Source: Rugalucina vietnamica
Taxonomy: Eukaryota > Mollusca > Bivalvia > Lucinida > Lucinidae
Direction of reading: 5' to 3'
Assembly: GCA_964017185.1 (NCBI GenBank)
Contig: OZ024875.1
Span: forward strand, 64,661,043-64,725,042
Length of the DNA stretch: 64,000 bases
The position numbers were made by a program, and so were the translations under genes. The notes under the pieces are model-generated. The model ran no database searches and was not told the DNA's origin. It was given only the letters and a program-made list of their open reading frames with translations. Shown here piece by piece: positions 34,638 through 46,859 of this stretch. The stretch's first letter is position 1; every line of letters starts with the position of its first letter.

Positions 34638-35158
34638 AAAGCTCTCGGCATGATGAAGCCGATGACGAGAGCAATAAAACAGAAACCCATTCAAAAGAAA
34701 ACAAAATACCAACATTTCATATTCAGTTGGCAGGAAGTCCAAATTCATGTATAATCAAAATTGGCAAACAGAAATACAGATCTTTAGTAGATACAGGCGC
34801 CGAGGTATCTTTGATGCACCGACGCGTGTTTGATCAATTAAGGGACAAACCAAGGCTTCAACGTCGTAAAATTAATCTTCATGGGGTGAATGGAAGTCTT
34901 TTAAAGATAGATGGGTGCATTGACCTTACTTTCAGTGTTGGTGGTGCAACAATGAGACAAAACTTCTATGTCGTCATGGAGATGAACAGAAATATGATTT
35001 TAGGAACAGACTGGCTTAAAAATCATGGAGTTAGGATTTATTACGATCTTGGTTGCATAAGAATAGGTGACAAGAATTATGTCAATCTGGAAGAAGATAT
35101 ACACATTGCTTCTGTAGTAAGGATGAAAAGTACAACTGTTATTAAAAGGTACAAGTAG
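34638..35158 (+). pseudogene. pol: Pol fragment 1: aspartic protease
   Basis: The retropepsin motif LVDTGAEVSLM carries the active-site Asp in DTGA, and ILGTDWLKNHGV is the second conserved block. The frame is open upstream through the end of gag, so there is no need for a separate start codon. It stops at TAG 35156-35158, which lies inside a foreign fragment matching the Penelope-like tail. The protease itself appears intact; its continuity with RT is lost. Confidence 0.85.
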
Positions 35159-35200
35159 GCAAAGATCAGGAAAAGGCGCAATCAGAAAAAGATTCCCACT
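35150..35200 (-). repeat. 51-bp Penelope-tail fragment inside pol
   Basis: The stretch starting GTACAAGTAGGCAAAGATCA and ending AAAAGATTCCCACT is the same as 51329-51379 of the Penelope-like tail. The flanking pol sequence is in frame 2 before it and in frame 3 after it. It explains the stop and the frame change between protease and the RT connector. Confidence 0.8.
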
Positions 35201-35717
35201 ACTGATTGCAAGTAGTAGTAAACCCCAGACGGCAACTATTTGCTATGGAAAGGTTAGGTTTAATCCTGATATCAAGACTGAACAATGTTACCAAATATCA
35301 TCAGCAGACACAGGCTTTCTTGTCAATGAACCAGGGCTTCAAGTTGTAAATTCAGTGAGTAAGTTGCAGAGTGATAGATCAATCCCCATTCTCGTAGTCA
35401 ACAACACCAATAAGACTATGAGAATATTCAGACATAGCACCTTAGCAAAGCTTGAAAGTGACTTTAGCAAAGTCACAGAAGTGAATTCTATCCTGAAAGG
35501 TCCTGATGTAGGGGGTCAATTAGATCTTAAGGACTTGGATGTACCTCAAGAATTCCGAAAGGATATAGAACATCTTATCCTAAAGAACCAAGAGCTATTT
35601 GCCAGTAAAGACACTGAACTTGGTCATACTAAAACTGTGCAAATGAAAATTGACACAGGCGATTGTAGTCCGATCAAAATGCGTCCTTATAGGGCTCCAT
35701 TGACTTTAGAAAGTTGA
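35196..35717 (+). pseudogene. pol: Pol fragment 2: protease-RT connector
   Basis: The open frame continues from about 35196 to a stop at 35715-35717. It holds the spacer with ILVVNNTNKTMRIFR, a region of charged helices, and LGHTKTVQMKIDTGDCSPIK followed by the RPYRAPL block that precedes RT in Ty3/Gypsy Pol. After that block the expected RT N-terminal segment is missing and the next recognisable block is in another frame. Confidence 0.75.
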
Positions 35718-37744
35718 ACCAGGTCACTAAGAGGAACTCATATCCCCTCCCTGTTATTGATGATATACTGGCATTGTTGGGAAAGTCAAAATTCTTCTCT
35801 TCTCTCGATCTTAAAAGTGGATATTGGCAGGTGTCAATGAACGAACATGACAAAGAGAAGACAGCATTTGCCTGTCACAGGGGTCTGTTCGAATTCAATG
35901 TGATGCCTTTTGGTCTTTCTAATTCCCCAGCGGTGTTCCAGGAGTTGATGTCTGTGGTGTTGCAGGGTATCGGTACGTTTGCCATTGCTTATCTTGATGA
36001 TATACTTGTATTCAGTCCAACCCTTGAAGACCATCTACGACATTTGGACATTGTATATGACAGGTTGCGTCAGCATGATCTGAAATTGAAACTGAAGAAA
36101 TGTGGGTTTTTGAAGTCTGAAACACAGTACCTTGGCTTCATTATAAACAAAGATGGTATCAAGCCGGAACCAAAGAAGGTTGAAGCAATAAGGTCCTTAC
36201 CAGTTCCTACTTGTGTTAGAGAAATTCGGTCTTTCATTGGAATGTGTTCTTTTTATCGAAGGTTTATCCCCAATTTTTCGGAAATTGCCGAACCAATCAT
36301 AGACCTTACAAGGAAGCATGCACATTTCAAATGGTCGGATAAACACCAGAAAGCATTTCAATATTTGAAGGACAGTTTGACTGTAGTTCCTTTCCTTGCT
36401 TATGCTGACCAAAACAAACCATACACTCTCTATACTGATGCCAGTGGAACATGTATTGGTGCTTGCTTGACCCAAGCTGCTGAGACTGAAGACCCTCACT
36501 TCCACAATGTCCCAAATGAAAAACCAATCTACTATCTTTCTCACAAGCTGAGCAGAACCCAGTGTAAATGGTCAACTGTGGAAAAGGAGGCCTATGCGAT
36601 CCACTTTGCTCTCCAGAAGCTGGATCACTATCTACATGGTGCTGAATTTGTGATCAAGACCGATCATAAGCCCTTGAAGTATTTACTAGAGTCTCCAATG
36701 CAAAATAAGAAAGTCCAACTTTGGGCACTGAGCATGTCAGGATACAATTGCCAGATTGAATATATACCTGGTACAACCAATACCTGTGCTGACTTATTAT
36801 CAAGGAAACCAGATGATGAGGCTTCGGAGGAACCAGAAAATCTAGATGAAAGCGAAGAAGTGACCCTGGATATCAATGATAACACTTTTGAGGTGAACAC
36901 CTTAAACTCCAATAGGTTTGAGCCTAAGAAATTCGCCAAGTGTGATGTCCCAATGGATGACCCTCTTAAGAAGCCAGAAGATTGCTTCCCAGAACTTGAC
37001 ATGGTGAAAGAACAGGCTAAGGATGATGAAATCCTTGAATTGAAGACAATTCTTGTTCATGGAGATCCTGGAAAAGACACACAGAGGAAACATCTTATAG
37101 TTGATGGTGTCTTGTATTATCTCTCTGATCCTGACAATGATCCAATTCTTAGATTGTTTGTTCCCAGACATTTGAGAACTGGAGTAATCACACAATACCA
37201 TGATGATAATGGGCACATGGGGGTTCAGAAATCATTTGATGGAATCAGACAGAAATATTATTGGCCAAACTTGTACAAAGAAATTTATCAGTATGTGACA
37301 AATTGTGTTGTCTGTAAAACTAGGTCTCTTCAAAAGGTAAAGCAACCATTGCAAGAAACTGACATACCACCTTATCCAATGGCTAAGCTTTCTTTAGACT
37401 TGTCTGGTCCATATCCAACATCTTTGTCTGGAAACAAATACATCATTGCTTTTGTTGACTGGTTTAGTGGGTGGCCAGAGGCTTTTGCTGTCCCTGATAA
37501 GACCGCTGATACAGTTGCAAATTTGTTGATAGAAGAAATATATCCGAGGTATGGCTGTCCTCTACAAATTGTGACTGACAATGGGACTGAGAATATAAAT
37601 CAGGTCATTAGAGAAACTTTAGAAGCTATGAATATCCATCATGTGCTTACAAGTGTCTACCATCCTCAAAGTAACGCTAAAGTTGAGAGGTTTCACAGGA
37701 CATTGCATGATGTTCTTGCAAAGAAACTAACAGACAATCAATAG
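35702..37744 (+). pseudogene. pol: Pol fragment 3: RT, RNase H and most of integrase
   Basis: The first RT fingers are deleted: the readable protein begins DFRKLNQVTKRNSYPLP. Then come LDLKSGYWQV (first catalytic Asp), MPFGLSNSPAVFQ and IAYLDDILVF (catalytic YLDD). RNase H has YTLYTDASG, EKEAYAIHFAL and KTDHKPLKYLL. Integrase has an HHCC zinc domain (H..H in YHDDNGHMG; CVVC) and a DDE core with LDLSGPY, VTDNGTE and AKVERFH. It is closed by an in-frame TAG at 37742-37744. Confidence 0.9.
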
Positions 37745-38734
37745 CACTGGGATCTTTATCTGAACCAAGCTTTAGCCGCAATACGCTTCAACATCAGTGT
37801 CTCTTCAAACTTTTCCCCATTCTTTCTACTGTACAACAGAGATGTGGTGTTGCCAGTCGACAATCTTATGAAGCCTAGACGAAAATACCAAGGCGAAGAA
37901 ACACACAAAATAGCCTTGGAAGAACGGCATAAGAACTTTGTTTTAGTCTGGAGACATTTGAAGAACGCCAAGAAGAGGCAAGCTAAATATGCCGATCAAG
38001 GATCAAAGCAGATAGACTATGAAGTGGGTGATCCAGTCTACTACAAGAATCAACGAATGCAAAATAAGCTTGATGCAAGATGGAAACCATTTCATAGAAT
38101 CATAGCTAGGAGAGGACCTAGCTCATATTTGATTCAAAACCAACTAGATGGATCCACCATCAAAGCTCATGCCGTAGATCTGAATCCGGTGAATCTTGAG
38201 GAATGGGACATTCCATGTACCAAAGACGGCAGATCGATGCGCATGGCTGCATATGCTATTCCACCAGATGAATCATCATCAGAGGATGATGGCTCAGAAC
38301 CAGATGAACCCTTGAGGAAGGTCATAAGACGACATCGAAGGGAGAGAGAAGATTCTGACGAAGAAGATGACATCCCTTTGATGGAGCTGTCTAAGAGGCT
38401 GAAAGCCAGAAAAGAAGCTGAAGAAGAGGAAATTAGAGCAGCTGAAGAACAGCGACAGTTCTTGGAACAAGATCAACAAGTACAAGAACAAGAACCTATT
38501 GATGATACAATGGTTGAAAACGATGATCCAATGGGCGAAGATTCCTTTGATGATGCTATGTCTGTGAATGAGGTCAATGACTGTACACCTACAGACACTG
38601 AAAGCAAAAAGGTCAATTGCTCAGAGAAGATAGAAACAGAAAATAAACCTAAGGAAAATAAATTAGATCCTAAGGTTAAGGCTCCACTTCAAGCCAATCA
38701 GACAATCATGAGTAGGATGTCTGGGTTGGCTTAA
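37745..38734 (+). pseudogene. pol: Pol fragment 4: integrase C-terminus with long charged tail
   Basis: Same frame as fragment 3, so only the TAG separates them. It starts with HWDLYLNQALAAIRFNIS, followed by the GPY/F-like barrel region (YEVGDPVYYKNQR, RWKPFHRIIARRGPSSYLI). The last about 170 residues are an unusual tail: acidic serine clusters (SSSEDDGSEPDE), basic RRHRRERE, then a long E/Q/D-rich stretch. I do not see a chromodomain. The tail may be a chromatin-tethering segment, which is inference. Confidence 0.8.
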
Positions 38735-40803
38735 GTTGAATAGGCTTCATAGAGAGTATTTGCAAATTTGCAAATGCTCATATTGCATTTATATCAGTTG
38801 ATTAAGTATTACATTACTGACTGTATCAAAGTGTTGTTTACACTATTTGTTTTTATTGTCTATGTTAGTGATTGTTGCAACAATGACAGTTTGCAACGCT
38901 GATTACACATTTCTCATCACTTGAATTTGCTATACCATGATAAATATGACATTAAAGGGGACAGACTTATGACAATACCGATCGGACGAAGAATCCATTT
39001 GCTATAGTTCATGCAACAATCGCTATATGACCTTTACCAAATCTTAAGCACACATGTATAATACCATTGTTTCTGAAACATTCCGAAAGCATTTATCAAT
39101 AAGGTAACAGTGCCATTGGTCTGCATTCAGGGTTGCCTAATGCAAGGTGTTCAGGCTCATTTGGGTGTCATATGACTTAACAACTCTTGTCGAGCCTCAA
39201 ATGTTTACCTAAGTTTACCAGCATACTAGGAAAAACGGGGTCAGAGTCAAATCAAAGATTCACGGGGGTCATTTCATAAGCTCAGGAACATCTCGAGATC
39301 CCCCCTGTGATACAATTTAAGCACATCATTTCCAGTAAAATTACAGTTTGTGTACCTGATGAGCAAAATCAATTATAATTTGCATACTTTGCAAAGTCAC
39401 CATCATGATAGTCATAATCTGTTATTCTTATTATAAAAAGAGCAGAGCAGTCTTTAATTGCGAGAGAAACTGGTTAGCTAATTGTTACAATGATGAGAGT
39501 GGTGTGACCAGAACTGCCCGAGTAAATGATTCGGTGACGTCTGAAGACGAGGCTGTTGGTCGCAAGCCAAGAAGACAAGAACCTTCTACACCGAATGAGG
39601 GGGCGGTAGCATTGGCTACGTTGTTGGGCGAAGGCAGCTGCAAGGTGGCCCAACGGAATTAATGGACATCTAGAGATGTGGAAGCGCGATTTAAGCCCAT
39701 AGTATTGCCCTGAAGGCAGTGCCATGGCAGAAGATTTTTTTTGTCGACGATTAAGTCCACGGTGTCACCCTGAAGGTGGCGCTGTAGCAGAAGATTCACC
39801 TGTATATAGTTCATTGACTTTTTATTTGGATGACATTAATATCAGAAGATTTAAATTGTGTTTTAATAATGTCATATATGGTGCAGAAAAGACTGCATAG
39901 GTTTTAAACCTAAATGGATAATACTGGAACAGCTAAGGCTGTTAGTTACATTGTATGAACAGTACAAAGTGTACTTACCTGTATAGCATGTATAGTTCCT
40001 AAACTATGTGTAAAATAATGTAGTAACATTGAATGACATTTACCAAACAGAAGAACTGGCACATGTGCTGACAGACCAAATGTCAAATCATGATTTTGAT
40101 GATTGAAGATTGATGCCAAAGTTAAATGTCAGCTACTGAACAGTGATGTTTAACAGCTGATTTCCATCATTCTAAAATAAAACAATTGTAAAAACTTTGA
40201 AAACAAAACCACAAACTTTCTACATTAGAATGGAATCGAGTATTACGAGATCGACGATAAGGATGGGACGAGGTGACAATTTATTTGGAAGTCAGAACGG
40301 AAGCTGTGTTACGGAAGCCAGGACGGAAGCTGTGTTATCTCGACTCGCAATTTTCAAGACTTAATAAACAGTGTTTCGTTTGTTTTAATATATTCAATTT
40401 TCAAGACTTGATAAACAGTGTTTTGTTTCTTAAATATATTCAATTTTCAAGACTTTATAAATAGTGCAGTGATAATTAAATTTGAGCAATTGCCAAGACT
40501 TGATAAAGTTTCTTAATTCACTTTCTTTCGGATTACCTATCTTCAGATTTTTGTGTATTCTTAGTAACGAGGGTAAATGCCATTAAATGTAATTAGAAGG
40601 TTAACTGTAATGTATATAATGCATACTAAAGATAAGTAAATTGTTTAAAATATGTTAACATGAATATTGCGCAAGCAGTTGTATGTATGTACACTCTGGT
40701 CCAGTGCTGGGTATGGTCAAGGTTTCGTCATGGCGGTATATTGAATCTTTAATTCTTGAGAGTTTTATTAAATTAAATAAAACTCTTTTAAGAAAGGGGC
40801 GGA
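38735..40803 (+). other. Gypsy 3' untranslated region
   Basis: Two kilobases between pol and the 3' LTR, unusually long for the family. It contains a small open frame of 85 codons (39405-39662) without recognisable env features, and a three-fold repeat of CAATTTTCAAGACTT at 40350-40500. No env gene is seen. It ends in the purine tract at about 40790-40803. Confidence 0.6.
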
Positions 40804-41526
40804 TATAACATAGTCAATGCCGACCTCTGCTAATTAAGCTGTTAATTGGGTTAATTACTAATGAGCTTAATTAGCTACATGTATATTTTGTACCTTGTAC
40901 CATTTACAAGAGTACATAGTTGCATAATCAGTCACATGTTTAGGGCAATATCTCTGACATTTAGATTTGGATGATGAAACTTGCAGAACGTGACTGACAT
41001 TCGGGCACCTGGTATTTGACATTTCAATTGATAAACAACTTGTTAACACCTCCAAATACCAGGTTGACGAATGAAGTAAGCGATATAAATAAAGGTTACA
41101 CTTTTGGCACTGAACCTTGGAACATCTGTGATTATCAGACTGGTTGCCAACTTTGTGATATTTAGCAAATGTCAACTATTACGTCATTCAGCTGCCGTGT
41201 GATTGGTTGATATCTTTAGTACATTACGTATATAGATGGCGCTGAGTGAATGACCTGTATTTTGATTGGCTAGCCATGACGTAAGTAGATGGCGCCTTGA
41301 TAGCATAGAGGGCGCTTGGCCAGAGAGTATATAAGATAATGTCTCCGTGGGAGAATCAGTTAAGTTTTTGAAATTACTTTACCACTATACGATTACTTTA
41401 ATTTACTTTATTGTTTGAATATAAATATTAATTATATTGTGAACGTTTAACAAGACTTCTATTTCATTGAGTGTTTTGGGCCATCTGAGGTCCTCCTTCG
41501 GGTACTGCCCCCACAACTTTGCTACA
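40804..41526 (+). repeat. 3' LTR
   Basis: Same length and ends as the 5' LTR at an exact offset of 7940 bp, with no indel. It is followed by the AACA target duplication. Confidence 0.93.
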
Positions 41527-41712
41527 AACACTTTTAGCTCTTTGGAAAAGTTTGAACAAATCCAGCTTTCTTTTTTCTTGCGATGCTGGATTTTTACCAC
41601 ATACATATTTTAAACCTTGGCCTAGGCTAATTTATGGAAGTTCTCAACATTTTGCCTTTGTGCTACTGATGATACAGTATTAGTATGGCTTGTATTTATA
41701 ATAATAATAATT

Positions 41713-41946
41713 GAGCCGCCTCGTGGGAAAACCAACAATCTGCATATGCGGAAGCAAAGGCGCAGATCAGCTTCGCAATAACTGCAAAGCTGATCAGCGC
41801 ATTTGTTTTCGCTTTACGAATACTTTAATTCCTCTACTTTCTAAATCCAAAATGTCCAGTCTCTAGCTTTTTTCTGTGCTTGCACAGCTCGATTTGTGTC
41901 GGACATGTTCGGAAACCACATTGTTGGTTTTCCCACGAGGCGGCTC
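41713..41946. mobile_element. Foldback MITE, copy 8 (well preserved)
   Basis: The ends GAGCCGCCTCGTGGGAAAAC and GTTTTCCCACGAGGCGGCTC are perfect inverse complements. A large central palindrome around GCAGATCAGCTTCGCAATAA is also present. The best-preserved terminal inverted repeat in the window. Confidence 0.85.
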
Positions 41947-43318
41947 TATTGAATACGGGTTTGGCATACATGTATGAAAATCTCCAAATTATTGAAAACG
42001 GGTTTGCCTTTTTGCTTCTGCACTCCTCCACACTCAAACAGGAATAAAATGTTAAATCTGATCGTGTAAATGAAATGAATAAACGATCTAGGATCTAAGA
42101 CTGCATGTTTCATCTCCATACCAACTAATGTAGCAGTACATTTAAAAAATAAAGATAACATTTTAAAATGTATGGGCAGTTTAAAAAAATGGCCCCGGTC
42201 CATTTTGAGGCTTTAGACACCTGTGAGACTGTACTGTATGCATGGAAATTATCAAGAGATATACAAAAAAAAAAAAAAAACAAGTACCCAGACAGGCCTG
42301 ATTTCACAAAATTTCTATGATGTAACTTTATAAATAAAAAATTTGCAGCTGTTTGATGTAAGGAGTGCAACATTTTTGTGTGAAATTTTTCATTGAAATC
42401 AAATTTGAAAGCTATCATACTGAATCAAAATAAGGAATAGAAATTGAAGAGATACAAAATATCAAACATATGAGTATAGAGATAAAAATAATGAACAACA
42501 CGGCCACTCTGGTATTTTCAGATTTTATATCACGCGCGCAAATCTACTTGAAGTCAAAATGTAAGGAGTGTAAGATTTTAAGGTTTTTGGTCAACAAATT
42601 TTAATACTTGTGGTTGTCATTTATTTTCTTACTGTTCATACAAATATAAGCTCATGCCCCCAATCAGTTACCACAGCATTTAGTTTAGCTCTGTCCTTTG
42701 TTTCCTTTTTTTAATGAAAAGACTGTAAGACCTTTTTCCACCTGACAGCTAAAAATCATCCTTCATATATTATTGAATCTCTTCAAATGATTAAATTAGA
42801 TACGGTACAAATAAGGCCAGATTTGTCTGCCAAATAACAGTTTTAGTGTTTTAGTGTTTTAACACAATGTTACATTGGGGCCATTTTTTTAACTGCCCGG
42901 ATGCTAGAACAAAATGTCTACAATTATACCTGCCGAATATATATTTACGTACAACTGGCTGCACAGCCCGAACATTGTATTTCGGAATATGGAATATTCA
43001 TCCATTTTTGTTTTTGGGATATAGGATGTTCAGGAAGCCTTTGGAATATGGGATACTGTAATTCATTTTGGGATATTAGTCAAACAGATTTTGGGATATG
43101 GGGTACTTTGATCAGGGGTGGCTGGGTATGGGATACGGGATCATATTACCTAAACCCCAATCGGGAACGAATAAAAACGTAGAATTATGGACAATTCGGA
43201 CCTTGGTTTATTCAGCCCTAGTCAATCCGAATCAGATCCGAATTAGCCAACGTCCGAATTATCCACGTACCATTTAAACATAACAACTCTTTTCACAACA
43301 GCCAGTCATTTTAAGTTT
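41947..43318. other. No gene seen; diffuse repeats
   Basis: AT-rich sequence with poly-A at 42266-42282. At 42970-43140 a loose repeat of GGGATATGGGATAC/GGAATATGGAATATT appears. No exon with credible splice signals. Confidence 0.4.
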
Positions 43319-44792
43319 TCAGCTCACCTGAGCCGAAGGCTCACAAGGTGAGCTTATAGTATAGTAGTCGAGCCGGCGTCCGTCCGTGCGTCTGTGCGTC
43401 CGTCCGTTCACATTTTCAAACATCTTCTTCTCTGAAACCGCTTTGCCGATGAAAGCCAAATTTTGTGTGGAGCATTCATGGGTAGGGGGAACAAAAGTTT
43501 GTTCGCGGGATCTTGATCACATGACCAACATGGCCGCCACGCCCATATATGGTAAAAACCACTCAAAAAGCTTCTTCTCCAGAACCAGCAAGCCGATTTC
43601 CACGAAACTTGATATGTAGCATTAGGGACTCCAGCCCATCATAGTTTGCGCAAATGATGACCCTGGGATGACCTTGACCTATTTTACGGCAAGGCCAATT
43701 TTGGAAACATAAGCTTTTACATGGGAAAAAGTGAAAATTATGGATTTTTCGAAAACTATTGCAGCCTGAGACCTGAAAGTGGTAGATGCAGAGAACTAAT
43801 GGAGTATATGAAGGTATGTAATTAATTTAGGTCAAGGTCATCTCTTGACCTTGGCCGGTCTGTCATCCATACACACTTTTCAAAGATCTTCTCCTCCGAA
43901 ACCGCTTAGTCAATCAAAGTGAAATTTTATGTGGAGAACGATGTGGTAAGGGGGAACGAAAGTTTGATCGCGAAATCCAGGTCACATGACCAAGATGGCC
44001 GCCACGCCCATATATGATAAAAAAAACACTCAAAAATCTTCTTCTCCAGAACGGGCAGGCCGATTTTCACGAAACTTGGTATGTAGCATTTGGGACTCCA
44101 GCCCATCATAATTTGATCAAATGATGACCATAGGATGACCTTGACCTATTTTACGGCAATGTCAATTTTAGAAACATAGGCTTTTACATGGGAAAAAGTG
44201 AAAACTATGGATTTTTTGAAAACTATTGCAGCGTGAGACATGCAAAACAACTGAATGGAGTCGATGAAGGTATGTGATTAATTTAGGTCAAGGTCATCTC
44301 TTGACTTAGGTCAAGGTCATCTCTTGACCTTGGCCGGTCTGTCATCCATACATACTTTTCAAAGATCTTCTTCTCTGAAACCGCTTGGCCAATCAAAGTG
44401 AAATTCTATTGACCTATTTACGGCAATGTCAGTTTTGGAAGCATAGGCATTTACATGGGAAAAAGTGAAAACAAAGGATATTTTGAAAACTATTGCAGCC
44501 TGAGACCTGAAAAGTGGTAGATGCAAACAAGTAACGGGGTAGATGAAGGTATGTGATTAATGTAGGTTAAGGTCAAATCTGGAAACATAGGCAAACATTG
44601 AAACATGGGAAAAAGTGACAGCTAGGTCTCAGGTAAGCGTTTACGGGACCAATGATCCTATGGAAACCGTTGCAGCCATAGACCCCAAACATGACCAAGA
44701 TGGCCGTCATACCCATATATGGAAAAAAAACTTTATCCAGTGACTGTACTTGTTGACTCTCAGGTGAGCGATCGTTGCCCTTGGGCTACTTG
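43319..44792 (-). mobile_element. Helentron-like element family 1, copy 4
   Basis: On the minus strand it begins CAAGTAGCCCAAGGGC (44792) and ends with the hairpin GAGCCTTCGGCTC then AGGTGAGCTGA (to 43319), a CTGA 3' terminus. The 11-bp subterminal repeat GCTCACCTGAG/CTCAGGTGAGC is perfect here. The interior has about three units of roughly 400 bp with GGCCGCCACGCCCATATATG, TTGACCTTGGCCGGTCTGTC and ATGGGAAAAAGTGAAAA, and the CGTCCGTCCGTGCGTC tract near the 3' end. Confidence 0.78.
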
Positions 44793-45014
44793 TATTTAAA
44801 TTATTACGGCCTTATTTTAAGTCCTTGTGATGACCTAGTCATGAGTGCAAGAACGTTCATCGCATACAAATTTAAGCATATAGAGAGGCGTTTTCAAAGT
44901 CCTTCAGTATAACTCATACGGTAATGCGGATAATTTTAAAGGACAGACATATGACTGAATTTTTAACAAGAAAACGCGTTTCTATTGCAACGTGTCACCG
45001 GCGTGCTTCTGACG

Positions 45015-45865
45015 TTGGTTGAAAGTTGCCTCTGTTTTCAGCACGCCCATCGTTGTTTGTCTTACACGCTACAATCACATTTTGTAAACATTGTATCAAA
45101 GGTAACTTTGGTTCCGTGTTCCGTAAACGGGACAATGTTGGACTAAAGACGCTTTTACGTGAGGGCGTTTCGAAACCAGAATTTTATAGTGACTTGGTTT
45201 ACAAATTAAAGAAACTTATAGGAAGTATTTTTTTTTTCTTTTCAGTTAAGAAAAATCATAACACGTTACATACGTAAAGGGTTTAACTTAAATGTTATGC
45301 GACAGTCTGCATGCTTAGTTTTTAACCCAATCACGGTTGATAACTATGCTGTCTTCTTTAATTGCACGCTGGTGGGTCGGGTGTCAAACTTTATGATGGC
45401 TCCGACATAAAGCTTTTCATTTTAGTTGGTTGGGGCCGGAGTTTCTTGTCTGTTGCTTGACCCAACGTGGTTCAACTGGTGTTTTTCTTTTGCTCCGGAT
45501 TTCAGTTAGTTATTCGGCGCCCAGGAATCTCCATCGTCGGACAGCTTACTGAATCTGTGAGTCCTTGTTTTCGATTCATCATGGTGGTTATCATAATTTA
45601 TTTGTATGTCCTTAATTTGACCAATGTTGTGAAGTTGAACCACTGTAGAAGATAAGGCGATACTTATGTTGTGGTTATCTTTGTTTTGTGTTTTAGAGTC
45701 GATCTTTTGTGCTGCTCACTCGGCTAACGATTTGTTTTCTAATATAAGTATTCGTACCTAATTGTCAATTTAGTTTTTTCCCAAATCGGTATTTGAAGTG
45801 TGAATTTCCTTCTGATTGCGCATTTTCCTGATCATTGCCTACTTGTACCCTTTTCGTATCGGAAT
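45015..45865 (+). mobile_element. Penelope-like copy, 5'-truncated and decayed
   Basis: Pieces of the reverse-transcriptase C-terminus are readable in different frames: NVGLKTLL.EGVS.PEFYSDLVYKLKKL at about 45134-45220, then the RQSACLVFNPI and NCT blocks to about 45385. The non-coding tail follows to GCATTTTCCTGATCATTGCC and CTACTTGTACCC. It parallels 51330-52240 in inverse, with several small indels. Confidence 0.7.
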
Positions 45866-46328
45866 TGTCTTTGTTTCAGTGACCAACCTATTGATTAGAC
45901 ATGATTTTGGCATTCCATTGTTAACAGGCCCTTCACAACGTTTGATTGTTTTCCGTAAATTTCGTTTACGTGCAAGTCCTAGTCGGCTGGTGTGGTATTG
46001 TCAATTTGACGTCTCACAAATAAACTATCCTGGTTCTGGTAGGTCACCACTCATGTCTTCCTTCCAAAAATTAAACTATGGGCCTAATATACTTTGTACA
46101 AAAACTAGCGGATGCAAAGAAAATTGCTAAATTTATTGCGCATTTCAAACTTATATGGCATGGTTTTTACGTGAATTATATGCTTTTCATGCTAAGTTAT
46201 ATGATAGGATAAATTATATGCTTTTAGGTCTTGCCTTTGTATTCAAGGTTCCATCCTCACAACCTATCAAAATGTAAGGAACTGCCTCCCATCCGCCCAA
46301 ATCCGAGCCGATCACCTAATCAACAAAT

Positions 46329-46535
46329 GAGCTACATAATAACAATGTGGTTTCCGAACAGGTCCGATACAAACTGAGCTGTACAAGCATAGAGGATGGC
46401 TTTAGATTGAGAAAGTAGATGAATTGTACTATCAGTGTAGCGAAAACAAGGGCGCTGATCAGCTTCGCAATTACTGGCGCGGATGCGTCTTTAGTTTCGC
46501 ATATGCACGATGTTGGTTTTATCATTAGGCGGATC
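46329..46535. mobile_element. Foldback MITE, copy 9 (degraded ends)
   Basis: It keeps AACAATGTGGTTTCCGAACA, the GCGAAAACAAGGGCGCTGAT arm and a right end ATTAGGCGGATC. The terminal repeats have several substitutions. Confidence 0.65.
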
Positions 46536-46595
46536 AATTATTAAACAATTCTCGCAAAACAGCAATTGATTTTTGTGGTCTCACTTACCACGTTT

Positions 46596-46615
46596 CCATC
46601 CCCCCCCCCCCCCCC

Positions 46616-46657
<42 letters not shown>
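46596..46657. repeat. C-run followed by A-run
   Basis: A run of C of about 18 bp is joined directly to a run of A of about 40 bp; a GAATAA pentamer/hexamer-like tract follows at 46759-46795. Confidence 0.9.
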
Positions 46658-46663
<6 letters not shown>

Positions 46664-46859
46664 TTTGGGACATTCCTATCGTACATTTACACGATTTCAC
46701 GGACTCACTACATAATACAGCTATCTTCAAGTTTTTTGGAAAGCATGAAGGTGCTATTGCGAATAAGAATAAGAATAAGAATAAATAAGAATAAGAATTC
46801 TTTATTCAGAAAACCAACATACAAAAAGGTGTCCTCCGATCATAGCCCCTGCGAAAATT

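Larger units (their letters stand above)
32864..41526 (+). mobile_element. Ty3/Gypsy LTR retrotransposon, full length, pol defective
   Basis: Two 723-bp LTRs bound an 8.66-kb element flanked by AACA on both sides (32860-32863 and 41527-41530). A purine tract AAGAAAGGGGCGGA ends right at the 3' LTR. The order is gag, protease, RT, RNase H, integrase, which is the Ty3/Gypsy (Metaviridae) order. I count about nine differences between the LTRs (about 1.2%), so insertion is fairly recent. Pol has three lesions: a foreign fragment after protease, a deletion with frame change at the RT N-terminus, and an in-frame TAG in integrase. Confidence 0.93.

Noticed and set aside
39405..39662. 85-codon frame in the Gypsy 3' region as env
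   Set aside because: No signal peptide plus membrane anchor arrangement, no cysteine pattern and too short.
32927..41175. 102-codon minus-strand frames at 32927-33235 and 40867-41175
   Set aside because: They are the same frame in both LTRs, antisense to the LTR promoter, with no domain; a by-product of LTR duplication.
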